A stretch of DNA of 9,830 nt, from contig JAAZFA010000185.1 in the NCBI GenBank assembly GCA_012511995.1, positions 1 to 9,830 of the forward strand, read 5' to 3'. The notes beneath the pieces are model-generated. The model searched no databases and was not told the origin of the DNA. It saw only the letters and a list, made by a program, of their open reading frames with translations. Both the position numbers and the translations under genes were made by a program. Of this stretch, positions 1-5,404 are shown piece by piece (position 1 is the first letter of the stretch; every line of letters begins with the position of its first letter). This DNA is from Thermoproteota archaeon (GTDB lineage: Archaea; Thermoproteota; Bathyarchaeia; Bathyarchaeales; Bathycorpusculaceae).

Positions 1-492
1 AAAGAACGTAAAGCTGAAGCCCTTTTGCGTGGGGTAGCAGAAAAGACGAGTTTAACAGCAGATGAAGTTTACCAAAAAGTGCAGGTTATAGAACAAAAAT
101 ACGATCTTTACGAAGCATTTGAAAAAGCAGCAATTGAAGGTCCTGAAGCCTTGACTGAGTTGAATGTTCCAGGAAACATTGCCAAAGCATTCAGTGAAGT
201 AGCACAAGAGCGTATCCATGTAAAAATGGTTAAAGTCCGTGGTGTGCTTGAAATTAGAGTGGCTAAACCAAACGGTGTAAAAGTTATCAAAGAAGCGTTC
301 CATAAAGCCCCCATCGGAAAAATCAAAGACGCCAAAATCAGCTTCTATGTCATCGCTGCTCCAAAATACAGTATTGAAGTTCAAGCAGAAAATTATAAAC
401 GTGCAGAAGACGTTATGCAAAAAACAACTGATCAAATTATCGGAAATATTAGCAAATCCGGTGGACAAGGCACTTTTAGAAGGGAAAAATAA
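1..492 (+). CDS. eif2a: Translation initiation factor aIF2 subunit alpha, C-terminal part (5' end outside window)
   Basis: This is the alpha subunit of the archaeal aIF2 heterotrimer, which brings initiator Met-tRNA to the small ribosomal subunit. The frame is open from base 1, beginning KERKAEALLRGV, and ends at TAA 490-492. The visible 163 residues cover the end of the helical domain and the alpha-beta domain 3 that contacts the gamma subunit. The N-terminal S1/OB domain lies upstream of the window. The stretch YVIAAPKYSIEVQAENYKRAE (residues about 116-136) is the signature of domain 3, and the basic tail ends GTFRREK. A TTG at position 25 could be mistaken for a start, but the family is about 100 residues longer and the frame continues upstream, so the gene is cut by the window edge. 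The nop10 start follows the stop by 2 nt, as in the common archaeal aIF2-alpha/nop10 arrangement. Identification is firm. Confidence 0.95.
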   Translation, partial: KERKAEALLRGVAEKTSLTADEVYQKVQVIEQKYDLYEAFEKAAIEGPEALTELNVPGNIAKAFSEVAQERIHVKMVKVRGVLEIRVAKPNGVKVIKEAFHKAPIGKIKDAKISFYVIAAPKYSIEVQAENYKRAEDVMQKTTDQIIGNISKSGGQGTFRREK

Positions 493-494
493 AA

Positions 495-662
495 TTGGTA
501 TGGCAATTACGCAAATGCGTAAAATGCAATATGTACACTTTGCATAAAGATACTTGCCCTGTATGCGGTGGCGCAGTTAAACTTCCGCACCCTGCAAAGT
601 TTTCACCTGATGATAAATACCTCAAATATCGTATGGCTGCGAAAAGAGGTCAAGAAGCATGA
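495..662 (+). CDS. nop10: H/ACA ribonucleoprotein protein Nop10, TTG start
   Basis: Nop10 is the small zinc-binding subunit of the archaeal H/ACA RNP, where it joins Cbf5, L7Ae and Gar1 to guide pseudouridylation of rRNA. The 55-residue reading starts MVWQLRKCVKC. Two zinc knuckles are visible, Cys8/Cys11 (CVKC) and Cys21/Cys24 (CPVC). They are followed by the family hallmark PHPAKFSPDDKYLKYR at residues 31-46. An ATG at 531 is in frame but would remove the first CxxC, so the TTG at 495 is preferred. A purine-rich AGAAGGG lies about 10 nt upstream of it. An upstream in-frame TAG at 477-479 limits further extension. The gene begins 2 nt after the aIF2-alpha stop, and its TGA at 660-662 overlaps the ATG of the next gene as ATGA, suggesting translational coupling. 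Gene callers with a length cut-off would miss it. The product call is firm and the exact start slightly less so. Confidence 0.92.
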   Translation: MVWQLRKCVKCNMYTLHKDTCPVCGGAVKLPHPAKFSPDDKYLKYRMAAKRGQEA

Positions 663-1429
663 AAGAAACGTATATCAAAGAATTTACCGAAATAGCACCC
701 AACAACCCCGTACTCATCGAAGGTCTCCCAGGACTTGGATTAGTTGGAAAAATTGCGTTACGATACCTTATAAAAACACTAAAACCTAAAAAAATTGCTT
801 ATCTTTACTCGCCCCACTTTCCATACTTTGTTCTAGTGAACAAAAAAGGTAACGTGCGATTACTTAGAGGCAGCTTCTATTATTATCAAAACACCAAAGG
901 TCAAGACATTATTTTGTTCACAGGAGATAGCCAATCACAAACTATTGAGGGTCAATATGAAATTACTGACGCTATGTTAAGTTTCAGCGAAAAACACGGT
1001 GTGAAAACTATTGCAACTATTGGAGGCTACCGCATGGAACCTAAAGAGAAACCTAAAGTCTATATCGCTGCAACCAACCAAGATATTCTTCAAAAAGCAC
1101 TTGATGCAGGTGCAACACTTTCAACCTCCGGAAGTCCCATCGTCGGTACTGCCGGTTTAATTCTTGGATTAGCTAAATTCAAACGTATTGAGGCAATATG
1201 TCTACTCGGTGAAACATGTGGTTACTTGCCTGACCCCCAAGCGGCCAAGGCAGTGTTAGAAGTTCTAAAAGACACGTTTAACTTCGACTTAGACCTCAAA
1301 GACCTCGATGAAGAAATAACTAAAGCTGAAACTATGGTTTCTAAGTTACAAGCCATAGAAGAAAAGCGTGCCATACAGGCAGAAGAAACCCGTAAACAAG
1401 ACGATAAGAAAACAACCTATATCTCCTAA
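659..1429 (+). CDS. PAC2-family protein (proteasome assembly chaperone-like)
   Basis: This 256-residue protein belongs to the archaeal PAC2 family, related to eukaryotic proteasome assembly chaperones and to the Pyrococcus PbaA/PbaB proteins. Conserved glycine-rich stretches fit: EGLPGLGLVGKIA (21-33), FTGDSQSQ (87-94), IGGYRM (121-126), SGSPIVGTAGLILGLA (157-172) and LLGETCGYLPDPQAA (182-196). Residues about 215-246 are highly charged and probably helical or coiled coil, followed by a hydrophilic tail ending KKTTYIS. The ATG overlaps the nop10 TGA by 4 nt, with AGAGGT about 8 nt upstream as SD. The neighbours are translation and RNA-modification genes, a common archaeal setting. A role as a chaperone or activator of the 20S proteasome is known only for some family members and is inference here. 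The stop overlaps the stop of the convergent epimerase gene. Confidence 0.88.
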   Translation: MKETYIKEFTEIAPNNPVLIEGLPGLGLVGKIALRYLIKTLKPKKIAYLYSPHFPYFVLVNKKGNVRLLRGSFYYYQNTKGQDIILFTGDSQSQTIEGQYEITDAMLSFSEKHGVKTIATIGGYRMEPKEKPKVYIAATNQDILQKALDAGATLSTSGSPIVGTAGLILGLAKFKRIEAICLLGETCGYLPDPQAAKAVLEVLKDTFNFDLDLKDLDEEITKAETMVSKLQAIEEKRAIQAEETRKQDDKKTTYIS

Positions 1430-2514
1430 ACGATATTTTTCTTTATTATCTCGACCGTTTTTTCTGCAGCTGTTCCGTCGCCAAATGGTGAGGTAGTTGG
1501 TAGTTCTTTTTGATTATTTAAAGCTTCATTCATCGCGGCTAAGATGCGCTTGGTGTCAGTGCCAACGACAGTAGCAAAGCCTGTTTCTACTGATTCCTGT
1601 CGCTCTGTAGAGAGACGGGTTACAAGGACTCGTTTTCGAATATTTGGTGCAGTAGCCTCCTCCTGGATTCCACCTGAATCAGTAATAATAATTTTAGAAT
1701 TTTTCATAAGAATTAGGAAGTCAAGATAACCAGTCGGTGGTAAAATCAACACATTTCGCATTGCTTCCAATTTGCCGAGCATGTTATTTTCCTGAAGGCG
1801 TTTACAGGTACGGGGATGCATTGGATAAACTATGGGTAATGGCGATTTAGCGAAGACCTCTATAAAAGATTCCAAGACAACTGGGTCATCGACGTTCTCT
1901 GCACGATGTGCCGTCGCTATTGCAAATTCTTTGAATGGTATTTGCTGCATAACATCTGAGGTTTTCTCCGCAATAGGTAAATGCTCTTTAACAGCATCGA
2001 TGACTGTATTGCCTGTGAGGTAGATTTTGCCCCATACATTTTCTTTCACTAAATTGGTTTTAGCATGTTTTGTTGGTGTAAAGAGATACTCAGATATGTG
2101 ATCGGTTAAGCGGCGGTTATGCTCCTCAGGCATTCGTAAATCATAACTACGCAGTCCAGCTTCTATGTGGCCAATGGTAATGTTACGTTTGTTAGCTGCT
2201 AATGCTCCAGCGAGTACTGTGTTGGTATCTCCCTCTAAAAGTACGATCGATGGATTGATTTTGCACAGTAACTCATCCATCTTTGCCATGATCTCAGCCG
2301 TTTGAGCACCAGGAGAAGAAGACATGATTCTTAACCAGTAATCAGGTGATGTTAGCTCAAGATTATCGATGAATTGTTGAGCCATATTATAATCATAGTG
2401 CTGACCACAGTGGACAAAAACAGATGGTATCCTTGATTTTTTCAGGGCTCTGATGATTGGGGCCATCTTTATTATCTCAGGTCGAGTTCCGGTGACTATA
2501 ACAACTGGTTTCAT
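1426..2514 (-). CDS. wecB: UDP-N-acetylglucosamine 2-epimerase (non-hydrolysing)
   Basis: This cytoplasmic enzyme interconverts UDP-GlcNAc and UDP-ManNAc (EC 5.1.3.14), feeding ManNAc or ManNAcA into surface glycans or N-glycans. The 362 residues match the family's usual length and cover both GT-B-like Rossmann domains. Visible motifs are VTGTRPEIIKMAPI (7-20), CGQHYDYNM (36-44), GDTNTVLAG (95-103), HIEAGLRS (116-123), MPEEHNRRLTD (128-138), TAHRAEN (201-207), PMHPRT (231-236), the UDP-binding TDSGGIQEEA (278-287) and LSTERQESVETGF (301-313). By alignment with the E. coli enzyme, Asp96, Glu118, Glu131 and His203 are the likely catalytic residues. The usual TERPEA is TERQES here. The ATG lies 15 nt downstream of the mcm stop, so cotranscription with GINS-mcm is likely, although the functions are unrelated. 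The TAG stop overlaps the PAC2 stop by 3 nt. Confidence 0.95.
   Translation of the reverse strand: MKPVVIVTGTRPEIIKMAPIIRALKKSRIPSVFVHCGQHYDYNMAQQFIDNLELTSPDYWLRIMSSSPGAQTAEIMAKMDELLCKINPSIVLLEGDTNTVLAGALAANKRNITIGHIEAGLRSYDLRMPEEHNRRLTDHISEYLFTPTKHAKTNLVKENVWGKIYLTGNTVIDAVKEHLPIAEKTSDVMQQIPFKEFAIATAHRAENVDDPVVLESFIEVFAKSPLPIVYPMHPRTCKRLQENNMLGKLEAMRNVLILPPTGYLDFLILMKNSKIIITDSGGIQEEATAPNIRKRVLVTRLSTERQESVETGFATVVGTDTKRILAAMNEALNNQKELPTTSPFGDGTAAEKTVEIIKKNIV
1434..1447 (+). terminator. T-rich terminator after the PAC2-family gene
   Basis: The plus strand reads TATTTTTCTTTATT 4 nt after the PAC2 stop, with another T6 run at about 1458-1463. Archaeal RNA polymerase commonly stops at such oligo-T tracts without a hairpin. 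The same 14 bases follow gdh on the other strand (5401 down to 5388). The site lies inside the last codons of the convergent epimerase gene. Confidence 0.55.
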
Positions 2515-2529
2515 AGAGTTGCATCCTGC

Positions 2530-4560
2530 TTAAGTCTTCTTTAGGCATCCTTCCCGTGGCTCATAAATCGTGCCTTCACGTAGCAACTGGCTCAGCATAC
2601 GTTCAATTTCGCCTCTAGGGATCTTGTGTTTTGTCTCCAACTCATTAACCAACGTGTCACGTTCGACCATACCTGTTACTTTTTCCATTTCTATTATGGT
2701 TGAGAGAACGGTGCCTAAGCGGTCGCGGATACTCTTGGGTCGACCAGTCATAATTAAGTCTATGTCGACTTTAAAATTGGATAAGTCGATGCCGACTTCT
2801 TCTAATGAACGTTTCATGATAGAGATAGCTGCTTCTGCATCTTCTGGTGTTACTGTAGGTCGCAAAGCTACACGCGCGCGAGCTTCGGCTACTCGAACAA
2901 GCGACTCCAGTTGTCGCGCAGTAATAGCGACTGGTGAACCTTCTGTTTCACTGGCTGAACGCATAGCTAAATAGAAGTCGCTTAATCGTTTTAGGGATTC
3001 CTCGCCGAGTTCTGGTTTGATGTTTTTAGCGTAACTTACGTATTTACGTAACATTTCAGCGTTAACTTGGGCTTCTACTGGGCTAATTCCCCGTCTATGC
3101 ATTTCAAGAATGTGCTTAGACATTTTTTTATCAGATTCTTTATTGGGTATATCGCGTAATACAAAGATAAGGTCGAATCGTGAGAGAATAGTTACAGGTA
3201 ACGAGATGTTTTCTGCAACAGTTCGGTTAGGTTCATACCTTCCCAAGGTTGGGTTGGCTGCGGCTAATACAGCGGTACGAGCGTTTAGGGTGGCAACGAT
3301 GCCTCCTTTGGCAACCGAGACAGTATGCTGTTCCATTGCTTCGTGGATGGCAACTCGATCTTCCGGGCGCATTTTGTCCATTTCGTCGATGCACGCAATA
3401 CCCTTGTCGGCTAAAACGAGTGCCCCTGCTTCAAGACTCATACTGCCTCCTTTTTCACGAACAACCGCTGCCGTTAAACCTGCCGCGGTTGTACCTCTGC
3501 CTGAAGTATAGAGACCGCGAGGGGCAATACGCGAGATATATTGGAGTAACTGTGATTTGGCGGTACCAGGGTCACCGATGATTAAGGCGTTAATTTCACC
3601 CCTAATATTGACATCTGGGAGAGCTCTGGAGACACCGCCAAAAAGCAAGTACATAACAGCCTCTTTAAGATGCTCGTTCCCAAAGATAGAAGGTGCAATT
3701 GAAGTCATGATTTTTTTATGCACTGTGGGGTCTTTGGAGATTTCGATGATCTGGGCTTCCTCTTCTGGAGTGGGAGGCGATGTTTCAGGTTCTTTTCCTA
3801 GAACTTCAACAGAGTTTGCGTCTAATTGTAGTATGAACGTTCTAAGTTTACCCATGCCCTGTAGGGATGGTGCAAAAGCTCGAACGATACCAACAATTGA
3901 AACATGGTCTCCTGGGCGAGCCAGATCAACGATTTCATCCCCAATTAACTTAACTGCCAATACACGTGGAAGTTGCCCTGGCGGTAGGTCTTCCGGTTTT
4001 TCTTGTAACCTTAAGTCTTGAGAGTCTATGAAGGTTGATTCTTCTTGGGTGAACTCAAATGGGCCATCCCTGCCACAATCTGGTGACATACAGATCGAAG
4101 GTGCCCTTAGAAATTGCCCGTTCTGATCTGTCATGTTCATAGTGCCGCAACGTTTGCATTTGAATGCAGCAATTTGAACCATTGGTCGCACGGGAGTGGC
4201 GCGGACCACGATGCCTTCAATCATGACAAGTTTACTCATGTTTTTTGAGCCGAGTCTACGTAGCTGCTCTTTACCAAGTAACCTCACCACACGAACGATG
4301 ATTTTTTCGGTCTTCTCAGCATAGATAGCGTCTTCTATACGTAGTTGCTCATAGGCACCTCTACTTGCATGCTGAAGGTATTCTTCGGGTTTTGCCAAAA
4401 GTAACTCTGCTAATGCTTGTTCAAAACCATAGAGTTCTTCAAAATCAATGGTTAAAGAGTTTTTACCGCTAATAGCTAGCTGTGCAATGCGTTGACGATA
4501 CTTCTCTTTCTTGAAAAATTCTTGAAACCGTTTCGTTGGTTCTATAGTTTCCAGCGTCAT
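2530..4560 (-). CDS. mcm: Replicative DNA helicase MCM
   Basis: MCM forms the hexameric 3'-5' helicase that unwinds DNA at the archaeal replication fork. The 676 residues show the complete architecture. The N-terminal domain carries a zinc site at Cys135, Cys138, Cys157 and Cys162, followed by the OB fold up to about residue 255. The AAA+ domain carries Walker A GDPGTAKS (329-336), Walker B ACIDEMDKM (389-397), the presensor-1 hairpin around Lys418, sensor 1 Asn436, the arginine finger SRF (460-462) and a sensor 2 region ITARQLESLVR (546-556). A C-terminal winged helix spans about 605-676. There is no intein and all catalytic residues are present. The ATG overlaps the TGA of the GINS gene as ATGA, so the two are probably translationally coupled and physical partners at the fork. 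A GINS gene upstream of mcm also occurs in Sulfolobus. Identification is firm. Confidence 0.98.
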   Translation of the reverse strand: MTLETIEPTKRFQEFFKKEKYRQRIAQLAISGKNSLTIDFEELYGFEQALAELLLAKPEEYLQHASRGAYEQLRIEDAIYAEKTEKIIVRVVRLLGKEQLRRLGSKNMSKLVMIEGIVVRATPVRPMVQIAAFKCKRCGTMNMTDQNGQFLRAPSICMSPDCGRDGPFEFTQEESTFIDSQDLRLQEKPEDLPPGQLPRVLAVKLIGDEIVDLARPGDHVSIVGIVRAFAPSLQGMGKLRTFILQLDANSVEVLGKEPETSPPTPEEEAQIIEISKDPTVHKKIMTSIAPSIFGNEHLKEAVMYLLFGGVSRALPDVNIRGEINALIIGDPGTAKSQLLQYISRIAPRGLYTSGRGTTAAGLTAAVVREKGGSMSLEAGALVLADKGIACIDEMDKMRPEDRVAIHEAMEQHTVSVAKGGIVATLNARTAVLAAANPTLGRYEPNRTVAENISLPVTILSRFDLIFVLRDIPNKESDKKMSKHILEMHRRGISPVEAQVNAEMLRKYVSYAKNIKPELGEESLKRLSDFYLAMRSASETEGSPVAITARQLESLVRVAEARARVALRPTVTPEDAEAAISIMKRSLEEVGIDLSNFKVDIDLIMTGRPKSIRDRLGTVLSTIIEMEKVTGMVERDTLVNELETKHKIPRGEIERMLSQLLREGTIYEPREGCLKKT

Positions 4561-5120
4561 TGTTTGTTTGCTCCATCTAAAATTTCAACTTTCCACTTTG
4601 ATATGATCTTTACAAGTTGCTTATAGACGATTTTTTCCTCAGTGGTAAGTTTTTTGAGAACCTGTTCGCTCTGTGTTGGCGCTGCAGATAATGCTACAAT
4701 TTTTTTTAAACGAGAGTTTACAATATCTCGAGCAAGTTGTTTGGTACGATCATATTCTTGAAACTTCTCTGATAATTGTGACTTTGTGGCTTGCTCTCTT
4801 AGGTCTTTAAGGAATCTGCGTAGTTTAGGGTAGAAGTCGCCTTGGAGTTCACTAATTTGTCCGGGGATTTGAACCCCCTCTTTCCATTGTGTCTTGTATA
4901 ATCTAGTGGCATCTAGTACGTCATCCTCTCGGAAATGTACCATACCTGCGGCGGCGAGTTCCTTTGCCACCCAAAAGTAGACTTCATATTCGTTACCTTC
5001 ATCAAAGGGACCTACGATTAATCCTGCCAGTTTAATCTCTGGACAGTTGCGGTTTGCAACAATTTTTACCATGGAGTTCTCATAGCAAAAGTCTAAAGTG
5101 CATATTTTTGTTGCTACCAA
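4557..5120 (-). CDS. GINS complex subunit (Gins23-like by domain order and position), TTG start
   Basis: GINS binds MCM and the Cdc45/GAN (RecJ-like) protein in the archaeal CMG-like complex. The 187-residue protein has an N-terminal small domain at about 8-66, including PEIKLAGLIVGPFDEG (28-42) and a WVAKELAAAGMV helix (50-61). It is followed by a helical A domain at about 90-187 containing DFYPKLRRFLKDL (95-107) and RDIVNSRLKKIVALSA (131-146). The B-then-A order is that of archaeal Gins23, and the place just upstream of mcm agrees. The DFYPKL segment resembles the A-domain start of Gins51-type proteins, so the subtype is less certain than the family. The TTG at 5120 is chosen because GAGGGGAT (5127-5134, complement) sits 6 nt upstream and the likely conserved strand TLDFCYENS precedes the internal ATG at 5072. 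The 3' end overlaps mcm by 4 nt. Confidence 0.88.
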   Translation of the reverse strand: MVATKICTLDFCYENSMVKIVANRNCPEIKLAGLIVGPFDEGNEYEVYFWVAKELAAAGMVHFREDDVLDATRLYKTQWKEGVQIPGQISELQGDFYPKLRRFLKDLREQATKSQLSEKFQEYDRTKQLARDIVNSRLKKIVALSAAPTQSEQVLKKLTTEEKIVYKQLVKIISKWKVEILDGANKQ

Positions 5121-5126
5121 CGTATT

Positions 5127-5134
5127 ATCCCCTC
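5127..5134 (-). promoter_or_regulatory. Shine-Dalgarno site deciding the TTG start of the GINS gene
   Basis: The minus strand reads GAGGGGAT followed by 6 nt and the TTG. It agrees with the archaeal SD core GGAGGTGAT at all but one position over the overlapping eight. This favours the TTG at 5120 over the in-frame ATG at 5072. Confidence 0.7.
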
Positions 5135-5138
5135 TCTG

Positions 5139-5170
5139 TTAACCCCCTTTTGGGGTTTTTAAATATAGTA
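5139..5170 (-). promoter_or_regulatory. Probable promoter of the GINS-mcm operon with an operator-like palindrome
   Basis: On the minus strand a TATA-like TATATTTAAAAA (5157-5168, complement) is centred about 41 nt before the TTG. An expected spacing of about 25 nt would place the transcription start near 5136, just before the SD. Between the two lies a perfect inverted repeat AACCCC-N5-GGGGTT (5141-5146 and 5152-5157). This is a typical place for a repressor to block the archaeal polymerase. If transcription started further upstream, the same bases would form a hairpin beside the SD. The site positions are seen directly; the promoter function is inference. Confidence 0.5.
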
Positions 5171-5223
5171 TAAGTTGTTAAAAAGCATGGCTATTGGAAA
5201 TTTGTGATAATAGACATTGAACA

Positions 5224-5280
5224 TTAGCGCATTTAGGGGCTATAATTTCAAAACCAATGTTGTAATGTTTGGTTTAGCGC
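5224..5280. repeat. Inverted repeat AAACCAA/TTGGTTT with flanking TTAGCGC direct repeats
   Basis: Seven-base arms AAACCAA (5251-5257) and TTGGTTT (5269-5275) enclose 11 nt that contain a near-tandem AATGTTGT/AATGTTTG. The heptamer TTAGCGC occurs at 5224-5230 and again at 5274-5280. The cluster lies about 100-160 nt upstream of the GINS start in the 284-nt gap between gdh and the GINS gene. No coding frame explains it. It could be a regulator-binding region, but nothing in it is recognisable as a known site. Confidence 0.45.
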
Positions 5281-5387
5281 GCACGCAAATCTCATTGTTG
5301 ATGGATTGCTTGACTTTTTTTTAATACGCATGCGATAATGATTACCTAACAAGTTAAGAATCAATATACTTCATTTCAAGTTCTGAA

Positions 5388-5401
5388 AATAAAGAAAAAT
5401 A
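5388..5401 (-). terminator. T-rich terminator after the glutamate dehydrogenase gene
   Basis: Three bases after the gdh TAA the minus strand reads TATTTTTCTTTATT, an oligo-T tract of the kind at which archaeal polymerase terminates. It is identical over 14 bases to the tract 4 nt after the PAC2 stop on the plus strand (1434-1447). Confidence 0.6.
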
Positions 5402-5404
5402 GAG

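Noticed and set aside
52..468. Minus-strand open frame opposite aIF2-alpha
   Set aside because: It lies wholly under a clearly conserved gene, is rich in Phe, Cys and Asn, and has no recognisable motif. It is a shadow frame.
347..547. Plus-strand frame overlapping the aIF2-alpha end and the Nop10 start
   Set aside because: The overlapping aIF2-alpha and Nop10 frames carry the conserved residues; this frame is arbitrary sequence.
3110..4021. Several plus-strand open frames opposite mcm
   Set aside because: They mirror the conserved AAA+ and N-terminal coding sequence of mcm and show no family features of their own.
5141..5160. Hairpin plus T-run as a plus-strand intrinsic terminator
   Set aside because: It has the classic shape on the plus strand, but no plus-strand gene lies upstream. 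Its place between TATA box and SD of the minus-strand operon makes a regulatory site more likely.
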